DNA of 64,000 nt from Micrasema longulum (lineage: Eukaryota > Arthropoda > Insecta > Trichoptera > Brachycentridae): contig JAGVSM010004551.1 of assembly GCA_022494885.1 (NCBI GenBank), positions 124,001-188,000 of the forward strand. The letters are read 5' to 3'. The translations under genes and the position numbers were made by a program. The notes under the pieces are model-generated. The model saw only the letters and a list, made by a program, of their open reading frames with translations. It was not told the DNA's origin and ran no database searches. This document shows, piece by piece, positions 31,440 to 41,149 of this stretch (its first letter is position 1; every line of letters begins with the position of its first letter).

Positions 31440-32075
31440 CCACCCGATTTAAACTATTACCGGCTTTCTACACAATTAATAATAAAGGAACATTGTTAAA
31501 AAATCACAGAGACAAAGTCCATAAATAAAATAAATCTGGGATATACCAATTAAATTGTAATGATTGCAATTCAATCTACATTGGAAAAACTAAAAGAAAC
31601 TTTCATATTAGAGTAAAAAACACTTAAGATGCTTAAATAAAAATAATTTTTATGAATTCGCAAACCATCTGATTGAAAATAATCATAACTTCAATAAAGA
31701 CACTGGATTAAAAGTACTTCATGTTGAAAATAAAGTATTAAAATTAGACAACTTAGAAATCTTAGAAAATAAAAAAGCGATTTGTAATAAGAAAAAAATA
31801 ATTAATAACCAAATAAACAATATTTCGTGTAGTCCTCTCCTGTCTAACTTCAAAAATATTGATATCAAATTACCACCCGTGTAGGGAAAAAACGACTTGA
31901 TTTATTGGATCCACGTGTAGTATTTAGTGAACACGATAAAAATAAAATAGGAATCAATTCATTTGTTACGTAAACCTCGAAGAAAAAGCTTGTTTGCTAT
32001 GAAACCGGTCGGTCGAAACAAAATAATAATAAATAAAATAGTGATTAAAAAGAACGTCGTTTTATTAGTTTTATT
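31440..32075 (+). pseudogene. Penelope-like element: GIY-YIG endonuclease and 3' end
   Basis: The plus strand encodes 'TTRFKLLPAFYTINNKGTLL', then 'SGIYQLNCNDCNSIYIGKTK' and 'RNFHIRVK', the GIY ... YIG signature with the downstream catalytic arginine. After a frameshift between about 31615 and 31645 comes 'FYEFANHLIENNHNF', then 'DNLEILENKKA' and a stop at 31884. This is the C-terminal nuclease of a Penelope-like retroelement. An in-frame stop (TAA) lies before SGIY. The 3' region has a hammerhead-like segment (about 31973-32015) and a tail similar to the copy at 17025. Confidence 0.85.
31973..32015 (+). ncRNA. Hammerhead-like segment of the PLE 3' end
   Basis: ACCTCGAAGAAAAAGCTTGT, then TTGCTATGAAACCGGTCGGT, resembles the C-U-(N)-G-A-N-G-A and GAAAC-CGGTC boxes at 34955. 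The flanking stem I is poor, so activity is doubtful. Confidence 0.4.
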
Positions 32076-32317
32076 ATTTGATAGCTTATCGGGACAAATA
32101 TGTTTTAAAGTACTATCACAGTAGTGATGTTTTGTTTTTATAATGTATCGATATGGTAATAAGGTGTGAATTTTATTGAATAAAGATTAATATAGTAATA
32201 ATAATATTTTTTGTAGACTCTCGAGTGTTTTTTAGATAAATTATGCTTTCTCGAGATTTATCACAAATGATAATCAATAAGTTTCTGTTTCCAGGTAAAT
32301 GACGAATACAGTCGTGT

Positions 32318-32600
32318 GTGAAATAGAACCAGAACTCCCGATGAGTATTTTCAAGCAGATGGCTACTCTTTGATAAAAATCCTGAAGAAAAAAAATCCAC
32401 CTCGTACTGCAGTGGTTGGCATTCTCGCCTACCATTGAGGTACTGGATTTGATTCCTGGCAGGGCAGATGTAAAATATTGATTCTTAAGGTTTCGTAAAC
32501 CGCAATATTTTATTGTTCCCGGACTAGACTCTGAAGCGTAGGACAGATGCTATAATTTACGAAAGCTACCCTTCGGATACCTTTCTTTATATTGTTAACC
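32318..32600 (+). mobile_element. SINE-B with SINE-C upstream module
   Basis: The upstream module (ATAGAACCAGAACTCCCGAT) leads to a tRNA-like head (TGCAGTGGTTGGCATTCTCG, TGGATTTGATTCCTGGCAGG). The family core follows (CCCGGACTAGACTCTGAAGC) with CTACCCTTCGGATACCTTTC. Confidence 0.7.
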
Positions 32601-32714
32601 ATAATGTTCTAACGGCGTTTTATTTATTTAGTTTATTTATTATTTATTTTTACTCATGAACACTTGACAAATTATCTACTCGAAGCTTATTTTTTGTAAA
32701 TTTATTGATGTTAT

Positions 32715-33072
32715 TTAAGTTGCTAGAATTCCGCTCGTACATTCGCTTTGTAGCTGCAAGATGATTTGTAATATAGCTTCAATATGTAAATGTTATCAAC
32801 TATCAAATACCTTAATTTTGAAAATACGGTCTAGAATTTCAACCGTTCACGCGCTCAATAGTTGCAAGACCTGTTGTAATCTAACTTCTGTTTTGAAAAA
32901 CGATTATTTATTTAATTTATTTTAATATCATCCAAAAACTTAACTTCATTTTCAAATTAAACATAATGTGAATGGAGGCTAGATTTCTTACCGTTTTTGC
33001 GCCCTGTAGCTGCAAAACGCGCTGGGATTTTTAGTTTTTGAACAGCGCTTTATAAATAACCTAACAGTAATA
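32715..33072 (+). mobile_element. L2-like LINE 3' region, triple motif and terminus
   Basis: Three spaced copies of a ~52-base motif (CTAGAATTCCGCTCGTACAT at about 32720, CTAGAATTTCAACCGTTCAC at about 32832, CTAGATTTCTTACCG at about 32980, each ending GTAGCTGCAA-like) precede a shortened L2-like terminus (ACAGCGCTTTATAAATAACC). Confidence 0.5.
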
Positions 33073-33084
33073 ATAAAAATTAAA

Positions 33085-33409
33085 CTTGTTAACACTATTT
33101 GAGAGAAGAAATTTTTTAGATGTATTGAATTTATTTAAGATTGTCAACTTTACATGGAACTGCTCAAATCTATTAGCACTCATTTACTTCAAAGTACCTG
33201 GACGAATGACTCGTCAAGTACCTCCGTTTAGTTGCAACAATTTACGAACGATATACTCGTATAATGCTATTCTAAATCGACTCCATGTACTCGGAAATAA
33301 CTATTCTGACATTGCTGATATTCATCACATAAAATATAGCTTATGTAAATTAACTCTTTTTATTTTTTTCAAAGATGGTGAACGGCAACTTACATTTGTT
33401 AAGCTATAG
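33085..33409 (+). pseudogene. LINE reverse transcriptase C-terminal fragment
   Basis: The frame encodes 'FERRNFLDVLNLFKIVN', 'FKVPGRMTRQVPPF', then 'LRTIYSYNAILNRLHVLGNN' and a stop at 33409. It fits the R-R-x-x-x-D-x-x-x-x-x-K-I ... V-P-x-R-x-T-R ... Y-N order at the end of jockey/CR1 proteins. It is 5'-truncated directly against the L2-like tail at 33072. Confidence 0.7.
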
Positions 33410-33804
33410 TTATATACAGATTTTTTTATATTTTTTTTTAATATTTTCTTTCTATTGACTTTTTTTCTAGTTTTAGTATATTTTTGTGAACATTTAAGTT
33501 TTATGTTTTTTGGATTCTTATTTTAACTTTTAAAAAACAATTTTTTCAAAGTTAAAAATTTAACTTTTTTCCTTAACTTAGAATAATAACATTTTGCAAA
33601 AAATTTATCTATCTGTTCTATTTAAAAAAATATTTTTTAAACAAAGAAAAACATTTTTACTTTTTAATTTTTATACGTCTTCAAATGATTTATTTTTTAC
33701 ACAATATGTTATTTATTGGATAAAACCATCGTGTTATTATATGTTCATATACAATTTTTAGGTTTTTTTTATTTAAAACTTGAAAAAAATTGTAGTAAAC
33801 ATGG
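33410..33804. other. A/T-rich 3' UTR-like sequence
   Basis: T-rich, probably the 3' untranslated region of the preceding LINE fragment. No other feature seen. Confidence 0.35.
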
Positions 33805-34045
33805 ACACAATATGAAAAAAATATCACAAACAATATTCCGGCAGTCGAGACTAATAAACTAAGGAATGAAATTATACAATAAACTACCAGACAAAACTAA
33901 ATAAAAGACTCAGACAATCTTTACAAACGACGTTAAAAATATTTTCACTAGCAACAGAAAAAATATAAATAATTTTGTTAAATGAATAAATAAATAAGTA
34001 AATAAAATATAAAAATAAATAAGTAAAATTAAAATAAAAAATGTC
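33805..34045 (+). mobile_element. LINE reverse transcriptase end plus (AAAT)n tail
   Basis: 'NIPAVETNKLR', then after a one-base shift 'MKLYNKLPDKTK', a stop, 'KTQTIFTNDVKNIFTSN' and a final stop near 33984. The K-L-Y-N-x-L-P signature matches the C-terminus of the long RT frame at 37154-39319 ('LKLYDEMPKSMK'). A run of AAATAAATAAGTA follows. Confidence 0.65.
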
Positions 34046-34379
34046 CAATTAGGTTTCAAGTGTATCAACATATATCCAACGCTTCATTGGTTTTTATAAT
34101 TTGATTAATTCTGTAAGCGAGCGAATGTTCAATTCAATTTTTTTGACGATTTCAATCATACTAATTTGACTCAAGTAGAGCAGAAACCAATATTGAGACC
34201 CAATTTCGTGGATCGTTTGCCACTTTCTAAATAATTTTAATATATTAATTTTATATTGTGATCGATAAATAAATTTGAAGGCCAAAACGGGCTCATTAAT
34301 AAATAACGAATTTTACAGACAGCAAAAAGAAGAATAAAAACATTATTTTTTGTTGGATACTGGGTTCAAAATCAAACAA

Positions 34380-34500
34380 AACCAACAAACTTTTACGCCG
34401 TGTCGCCGTGTGTGTAAGGGTAGGCAGAGAGGATATAATGCCACATTGCTCTATCTTTCTATACAGATCGCTCTTCTCCTATTTGCATGACTACAAAAAT
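34380..34500 (-). pseudogene. RTE-like LINE 3' terminus
   Basis: GGGTAGGCAGAGAGGATATA and the flanking bases match the 3' ends of the RTE copies at 17985 and 28735. An AACAAAACCAACAAAC repeat lies at the element's end. Confidence 0.65.
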
Positions 34501-34874
34501 TACTGCGCGGTATGCCGAAGTGTGAAACCATGCGCTTAACCTGATAATTGTTTTTCATTAATAAGTTCTTAAACAAGATAACATATAGTTTACCTGACGT
34601 TTGTCCAAAAAAAAGGTGAATCAAATGTTATTTAACGAGATAAATATTTAAAGATTATTGATACGCCTAATTTATTATATTACAGGGTTCATATATGGGT
34701 GGGTCAGAGTATCATTGGATCAAGTCCATCGATCCTGATTCTGAGATAATTAGACCTAAAGTTGAAAGACTTTCGTAAAATCCAGGGATGTTTTCGCTGC
34801 AAACGCTTAATTTATTTTGATAGTAAATAAATCAATAAATAGACGAAAATAAGTTACACAAAGGCTTGTAAGTG

Positions 34875-34898
34875 AAAATTCTTGATGGAAGTTCATTG
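34875..34898 (-). repeat. Recurring PLE-associated motif, copy next to inverted dimer
   Basis: AATGAACTTCCATCAAGAAT on the minus strand, about 10 bases from the PLE-type tail at 34909. See 2312. Confidence 0.5.
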
Positions 34899-34908
34899 TA
34901 ATTTATTA

Positions 34909-35408
34909 TATAAATAAAACACGAGTGATACTTTAATCCACAAATTTGGAATATCCAGTGACCGGTTTCATCGCTTTCGCGACATCTTCGAGACTGGTAT
35001 ATTTATTAAAAAGTTAAATGTATTTATACAGAACAGAGGTAAGGATACATAATTCAAAGTTATATGTAAGTAAATTAAATAAAGTTATTTTTATCTTAAG
35101 GATCATTATCGACAAATTTTCTATGGGTTAACAAATGAATGGATATAATGTTATTTTAATGAGTTTAAGTATTTTATTTTATTGTTGGTGTCCCATCCTT
35201 CGTGAGTGTGGTTTTGTAATGATTTCTGAAAAACAAGGGGTAAAAAGTCATTAGTAAAATTATATTACAATGGGTAAAGTAATGGAGAATGCACATGTGT
35301 TATCTGTTCATTAAGTAATTCGATTCGATTCGTAATTCGAAAGCGATGAAACCGGTCACTGGATATTCCAAATTTGTGGATTAAAGTATCACTCGTGTTT
35401 TATTTATA
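34909..35408. mobile_element. Inverted PLE-type termini with perfect 71-bp arms
   Basis: Arms 34909-34979 and 35338-35408 are exact complements. Each carries GAAACCGGTCACTGG and a tail ending CACTCGTGTTTTATTTATA that points outward. The ~358-base spacer is A/T-rich. Perfect arms in otherwise decayed surroundings suggest a young insertion or gene conversion. A rearranged piece of the same tail is at 45222-45260. Confidence 0.7.
34955..34997 (-). ncRNA. Hammerhead-like ribozyme candidate
   Basis: On the minus strand, CCAGT and ACTGG form stem I. CTCGAAGA is close to the first core box with one extra C. TCGC-GAAA-GCGA is stem II with a GNRA loop. GAAAC and CGGTC complete the core, with a two-pair stem III. 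The extra C and T relative to the consensus make activity uncertain. The right arm (35338) has only the 3' half of the core. Confidence 0.5.
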
Positions 35409-35509
35409 GAATAAATTACACAAAGGCTTTATCAATATCAAAAGTACAAATAAAATAAAATAAAATGAACGTGATTCACTATTATTATGAAAATTTTCCC
35501 AACGAAAAT

Positions 35510-35984
35510 GAAACAACAATATTTTGAGTTTGTTCAAATTTTTGTAGACAAGGACTGGATTCAACTCCCTGGGGAGCTGTTTATATTAACATATTACAAC
35601 AGAGATTAAAAAAAATTAAAAAAAGGTAATATAGAAATTTGGACAAACTCAAAATATTGTTGATAAATTCACCTGGTCCATGAAGAAGTATAGAAATTGA
35701 AAAAATAACATTTTCAGGCGTTGCCTAGTATGTAGGTGAAATAATACAATTAGATGAATCTCACCCGCATAAATAAAGGTTTCAGCTTTTTAACTTCACA
35801 AACATCAACAGATGAAATAATTGAAGAAATATAGATGTTCAAATATGGGCAGAATGGTGAATGTTACACAGTGTGCAAAGTGGCCACTTAAACCAGCCAA
35901 TGACAGGTCGTAAGCCCTGTAGATAGATGCCTAGACTTCTATATTAGCTTATCTTAAATGTTCTTCATCTCTGTTGTAATATGA
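35510..35984 (+). mobile_element. MITE-1, longest copy with extra outer module
   Basis: An outer module (35510-35590, ...CTCCCTGGGGAGCTGTTTAT) is followed by the left terminus (CATATTACAACAGAGAT), a second module in inverted orientation (TTTGGACAAACTCAAAATAT) and the core (TTTTCAGGCGTTGCCTAGTA). The right terminus ends ATCTCTGTTGTAATATG. The 17-base ends are perfect inverted repeats. Confidence 0.85.
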
Positions 35985-36640
35985 AAATGAAACACATTAA
36001 AAAAAAAAAAAAACAACACTAAAAAACAACATTATTCGTTAATAACTTCATCGTTTTTAAAACCTTCCTCACCATGGTCATAGTCATCTTGTTCTGACTA
36101 TCGAGTGTGGCCTCGTGTGAGGAGATATAAAAAACAGTAGTAAATAGGTGGGATATAAGGAAGCAAATCTAGCGTATCTTTTTTTTCAATATCCGTAACC
36201 ACTAGACGACAAGTGTACAAAGGGTCCTGAATGATTGTGCTCCACTGGACAGGTCTTGCTCGTCATTTTTTAGTCATGTCAACTTCATAAAATGGCATAT
36301 CATCATTTAAATTTTCTTTGAATTTATGATGTTTATGTAGAAATATTAACAGTATGATGGATTGTATCATCTAAACATGAATATCAGTGTTGTTCAGTAA
36401 GGGTGCTTTCTTAATTATTCAGTCACCATATCATTAAATGTGTCCAAATATGATTATGTTTTTTTTTAATCTTCAGCTATAAGTATTGATAATGAGCCAA
36501 CCATCAATTATTTCTTCTTTATCGGTAGATTTTTTATCTGGTTAGTATTCTGAATCACTGGACAAACTAAATCTTCATCTGAACTCATTTCTAACAATCA
36601 ACAGTCAAAATAATATTATCTCTGATTGTTTCGGATTCAT
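35985..36640. other. No gene recognised
   Basis: A/T-rich; no supported feature. Confidence 0.35.
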
Positions 36641-36644
36641 TTTC

Positions 36645-37100
36645 TTTTATTCAAGTGTCAAGCCATTCCTTCCTTTGATTCCGGTGGTCCTTGTTTTGAT
36701 TCCCAATGTACCTACTCCTCCCTGACGGCGAGTCAAGAAAGCAACGTGTGACAACACAACAATAAAACACAACACAACAAAAAAACCGTACCGCGAACAA
36801 CAACGAAAACCGTACCGCGAGCGTGACAGTGATTTCGAATCACCAACATATAAGAAAACGTGCAAAGTGACCAGTGCAAACGATAACGGTGTCTTTCTGG
36901 ACCAGTGCCAAAGGGAGGAAACCGTAAGTCCTTACTCCTTTCATTAATTCCAGGATTGACACTGAAAACCATAACGTCAATTAGTTTACCTAAAATCAAA
37001 CGTTCCCTGTTTTCTTCGAACACGCGTATCGCGAGAGGGCAGGCCTTGTTTACAGTTACTGATGGTGAACGAGCTGTCAAAATGGACAAGATTTACTAAT
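36645..37100 (+). other. GC-richer island upstream of the LINE frame
   Basis: Composition changes sharply from its surroundings. The plus strand has a short frame 'KPYREQQRKPYRERDSDFES' continuing to about 36950. It also has CAACACAACAATAAAACACA, typical of LINE 5' leaders. Overlapping long frames on both strands (36733-37089 minus, 36905-37099 plus) cannot both be real. It may be the 5' leader and ORF1 start of the downstream LINE. Confidence 0.35.
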
Positions 37101-37153
37101 ATTCTAAAAGGTTTCAAATTTTGATCTCTAATCAATAGTAGTAGTCTAATTGA

Positions 37154-39319
37154 AAAGCTACTATTCTGTTACTAACACACAACATAGAAATCTGTTTTAC
37201 CTACCAAGCTAAAGCCATTCAAGAAATACATACAAGAAACTATAAAAAATATGACAAAGAAAGATTGAAAGAATATCTGCATAATATCGATGAAATAAAT
37301 CAAATGGAATATAATGAAAAAGCAAATGCAATAATTAACCATCTTAAGAATGCCATTGATAATATAATTCCAATACAAAAAATAAAAATTAACGGAACAA
37401 ACCAATGGTACACAAAAGAATTACAAACACTACAATATGAAAGAGACAGATTATACAAAGTAGCAAAAATAAGTCAGAAACCAAGGGATTGGATATTATT
37501 TAAAACAGTGCGAAATAAATACTCCAAAGTATTAAAAAACAGTAGAAATGAATATTTTAAGAATAAAATTTATGCTGAAAGAGGGGATCCCAAAAAAATG
37601 TGGCGAACGATAAAAAGTTTAATACAAAACGAGGACAGAGAAATGAGAAAGGACATTGAATTTCCGCAAAAAGTACAAGGTAATTTACAAAACAAATTTA
37701 ATAAATATTTTATTGAGAGCATAATAGAAATTCATAAAAGCATATCTAACATAAAAGAGGACCCTATAGAAAGCAATTTTCAGGGTAATGAACAAAAATT
37801 TGCATTTAAAGAGATAGATTTAACATATCTTCAACAAATATTAAACAATACAAAATCAAAGACAAGTCCCGATGGCATAACCATTCAAGTAATGAGTGAC
37901 GCAATGCCAATCATAGGATCTTCACTATTGAGTATCATCAATGAATCCCTTCTGAGAGGGAAATTTCCAAACACATGGAAAACATCAACAGTAATACCAG
38001 TACCTAAAGTAAAAAATACAAAAAAATGTGAGGAATATAGACCTATAAATATGTTACCAAAATACGAACAGGTACTAGAAATAGTAATAAAAAACCAACT
38101 AGTTGAATATCTAGAAGAAAATGATTTATTATGTGAAGAACAATCTGGATTTAGAAATAAAAATTCTCGTGAGTCGGCGATCAACATTGTGATAGATACA
38201 TGGAAAAATAATATAGATAAAAATAAGTTTATATTAGCTGTATTTCTAGATTTTAAGAGGGCATTTGAAACGATAGATAGAAAAAAACTAATACAAAAAC
38301 TAAGAATACTTAGACTATCTAATAGTGCTATCAAACTGTTTCAAGAATATCTAAGTGAAAGGAACCAAATAACAAAAATAGATAACTCAGAATCGGAACC
38401 GATTGAAAATGAACTAGGTGTCCCCCAAGGATCAGTGCTAGGACCAATATTGTTCATTATATATATAAACGACATCACACAGATAATAAAGCACTGCAAA
38501 GTACGACTATTCGCAGATGATACCCTTATATATATAGCGGGAGAAAACTATGAAGACTCAATCAATAAATTGAATGAAGATCTACAGAACATATCGTCAT
38601 GGCTAAAGATAAATAAATTGAAATTAAATGTTAGTAAAACAAAATATATGGAAATAGGTAATAAAGCACATGGCATAACAATGAATGTAAATATTGATGG
38701 TACAATTATTGAAAGGGTTGATGAAATGAAATACTTAGGAATTATTCTTGACTCCAGATTAAATTTAACATCACACTTTGAATATATACATAAGAAAATT
38801 TCAAAAAAGATTTTCTTCCTAGGAAGAATTCGAAAAAAAATAAATAAAAAGAGTGCAGAACTTATATACAAAACAATAATTGCCCCTCATTGGGACTATT
38901 GCTCTACTATATTATATTTAGCTAACGAGGGAGACATAAACAAGTTTGAAATATTACAAAATAGAGCAATGAGAATTATACTGAAAAAAAGCAAATATAA
39001 TAGTGTTGAAAAAATGAGAAAACAATTGAACTGGATAGGAATAAAGAAAAGACTATTGTATAATGTATTTGTATTTATATATAAAGTGTTTAATAATCTC
39101 ATGCCAAAGTATTTTATAAGTGAAATTATATTAAATAGAAATGTACATAAATATAGGACAAGAAATAGAAATAGGATAAGACTACCACTTAAGAAAAAAA
39201 CAAAATCACAAAATAGCTTAATGTATAAAGGGTTAAAACTGTATGATGAGATGCCTAAAAGTATGAAGAATGAAAGAAAACTTACGGATTTAAAAAAAAA
39301 AATATTATGTTTATTGTAA
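37154..39319 (+). CDS. LINE reverse transcriptase (ORF2-like), long open frame without endonuclease
   Basis: This is the longest open frame in the window, with no stop from 37154 to 39319. The first ATG in frame is near 37303; a TTG lies at 37265. About residues 1-140 (from 37265) are the linker region. Polymerase landmarks follow: 'TVIPVPKVKN', 'YRPINMLP', 'QSGFRNKNS', 'AVFLDFKRAFETID' (first catalytic aspartate), 'GVPQGSVLGPILFIIYIND', 'VRLFADDTLIYI' (F-A-D-D catalytic pair), 'LKLNVSKTKYM' and 'MKYLGIILDSRLN'. The thumb follows with 'IIAPHWDYCSTILY' and 'LQNRAMRIIL', and the end is 'KSQNSLMYKGLKLYDEMP'. This is a jockey/I/CR1-type reverse transcriptase. The upstream apurinic endonuclease domain is absent. 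The preserved frame suggests recent activity. A diverged relative is at 46270-46823. Confidence 0.85.
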   Translation, partial: KATILLLTHNIEICFTYQAKAIQEIHTRNYKKYDKERLKEYLHNIDEINQMEYNEKANAIINHLKNAIDNIIPIQKIKINGTNQWYTKELQTLQYERDRLYKVAKISQKPRDWILFKTVRNKYSKVLKNSRNEYFKNKIYAERGDPKKMWRTIKSLIQNEDREMRKDIEFPQKVQGNLQNKFNKYFIESIIEIHKSISNIKEDPIESNFQGNEQKFAFKEIDLTYLQQILNNTKSKTSPDGITIQVMSDAMPIIGSSLLSIINESLLRGKFPNTWKTSTVIPVPKVKNTKKCEEYRPINMLPKYEQVLEIVIKNQLVEYLEENDLLCEEQSGFRNKNSRESAINIVIDTWKNNIDKNKFILAVFLDFKRAFETIDRKKLIQKLRILRLSNSAIKLFQEYLSERNQITKIDNSESEPIENELGVPQGSVLGPILFIIYINDITQIIKHCKVRLFADDTLIYIAGENYEDSINKLNEDLQNISSWLKINKLKLNVSKTKYMEIGNKAHGITMNVNIDGTIIERVDEMKYLGIILDSRLNLTSHFEYIHKKISKKIFFLGRIRKKINKKSAELIYKTIIAPHWDYCSTILYLANEGDINKFEILQNRAMRIILKKSKYNSVEKMRKQLNWIGIKKRLLYNVFVFIYKVFNNLMPKYFISEIILNRNVHKYRTRNRNRIRLPLKKKTKSQNSLMYKGLKLYDEMPKSMKNERKLTDLKKKILCLL

Positions 39320-39945
39320 TAATGTAGTTATGTAAGAAATATTTAATAAGTATTTGTTATAATTGTAAATATATTAGTTAATATACAATGTAATATTAAC
39401 TAACTTAAGTAAATATAAATATACCCATAGAAACATTAAACTCCAACTTTATAAAATTTGGACTTGATCCATTAATATTCTGACCGACCCACATTTAAAT
39501 CTCTCCTTTCGTCGTCTTAAAAAGGACCGATGTAACCTCTGTAGTTTTCAAAGATTGTTTTGAATTAACTTATTCTATTTTGTCTATTGAATTTTTTCGT
39601 AACAGTAAAAAAAAGATTAATTTTCCTAATATTTTTGTGTTTTTTTTCCATTTAAATAAAGCACAATATTGATTTAAAACGGTTGGACGCAACCATATAG
39701 TACACATGGAACAGGCTTATCTAAAAATAAAGTTATTTTTAGACTAGTAAATATTAAATGTCTAAACAAGTTTTGTGCCTCAACCCTTTAAAAGTGACCT
39801 TTATATAATTGAGTAGAAGTTTTAACCCTATTAACGAAACATGTAAAAAAAACCTTTAAGAATCCGGCCAAAAAAAAACTGTTTTTCGGCTCTGAAAGTT
39901 GCTTAATATGAGATACGCTTGCTTGTTTTGTGTGCGATGAATTAT
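39320..39945. other. LINE 3' UTR and spacer
   Basis: The first ~130 bases are A/T-rich and likely the 3' untranslated region of the preceding LINE. No poly(A) or tandem tail is obvious. The rest holds nothing that I recognise. Confidence 0.4.
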
Positions 39946-40078
39946 TTCATTTATTTATTTAAAACTTAAAGTACAAAAAATAAGTACTTTGGCGGACTTA
40001 TTGCAAAAAACAAAATTTTCAGCCAACCAAAAATCAGATTGGTCAAAAAGAAGAGTTTGGTCAAAATTTATAGGTACA
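39946..40078 (-). mobile_element. LINE 3' terminus
   Basis: On the minus strand, TTGACCAATCTGATTTTTGG, TTGGCTGAAAATTTTG, AATAAGTCCGCCAAAGTACT and a (AAAT)n end match 54352-54488 on the plus strand closely. Confidence 0.65.
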
Positions 40079-40404
40079 TACATAAAATAAATTAAAAACT
40101 AATTAATTAAAAATAACAGCTGGTTTTTAATTGCGAGATAAGGCTTGCACATATTAATTTTAATAAAATAAAAAAAGTACATTATGTTGTACATGTTAAA
40201 TTATGAGAAATGTTTGATCAGATAATGTGTTTGGAAGGAGAGAGAAAGAGGAACCAAGGGATAAAATTACATATTCAAGAATTACTGTATACTATACTGG
40301 CAGGACTTTCACTATTTGAATACTATTATTCGTTTGTGACTATTGAACACATTTATTAAGAGTCCATTACAATGCCGAATTACAGCATAAGACATCAAAA
40401 CAAA

Positions 40405-40490
40405 AAAAACACATTTTAATTTTTGTCTCACTGGCAATCGAATCCGGAACATCCCTTGCGTAAGTCTTCGTGTGTTAGCCGTTTTTAGAA
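40405..40490 (-). mobile_element. SINE-A fragment
   Basis: On the minus strand, CCGGATTCGATTGCCAGTGA and GACAAAAATTAAAATGTG match the B-box and post-head segment of SINE-A. The 5' head is degenerate. Confidence 0.6.
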
Positions 40491-40559
40491 GGCCATGTTC
40501 TGAACCCGATCAGCATATTAAATTTATTTGATTTGTTCTACACGAAATAAATACTCATT

Positions 40560-40680
40560 TATAATTTTTTGACATTTATATATGTTCACTTGTAACCATT
40601 CTTCTATCATGCAATCGTTCTGCACGCCCAAACTGACAGACCTCCCTTAATCCTTTCACTTAATAATTCTAAAATATCGT
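40560..40680 (-). pseudogene. RTE-like reverse transcriptase scrap
   Basis: The minus-strand frame 'QFGRAERLHDRRMVTSEHIY' corresponds to 'RWFGHVERMNDERTAKKIYD' of the RTE copy at 17987. Confidence 0.6.
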
Positions 40681-40689
40681 AATTATAAT

Positions 40690-41149
40690 AAACAATAAAA
40701 GGGCGCGTGTATAATCTACCGGTACATAAATATTTCAGAAGCTTTTTCAAAAGCAGAAAATGAAGCGTTTCCTTTCAGAAATTTGAATAACAAATGGCAT
40801 CTGAAACGTTTTGTTTTTGAAAATTACGTACTTCTTGAACAAAACTAAAATTTTCCATTCATTTCAATTCCTTTTCATTATCCGAAATTCATTTTTGAAA
40901 TTATTGTGCGTAAAATTTACGCAAATTCCTGTTGAAGTTTTTTACACAATTTTAGACGGCGGTAGTTATGAATTTAACACGGTATACGATAAATATATAT
41001 TTTATGAGCTTTACACCCTGAGACACGTAAATAAAAAATTAACCATTTTCGAGATATTTATTTCGGACTGCTAATTCCTGATATTTTTTTAGTGTATAAA
41101 TATATATTTTATTTTTTCATTATTAATAAAAGAGACCGTTAATATACCG
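40690..41149. other. No gene recognised
   Basis: A/T-rich. An 87-codon plus frame at 40811-41074 is phenylalanine/lysine-rich and not recognisable. Confidence 0.35.

Noticed and set aside
37885..39102. Minus-strand frames of 149, 107 and 68 codons
   Set aside because: Antisense shadows of the intact LINE reverse transcriptase frame.
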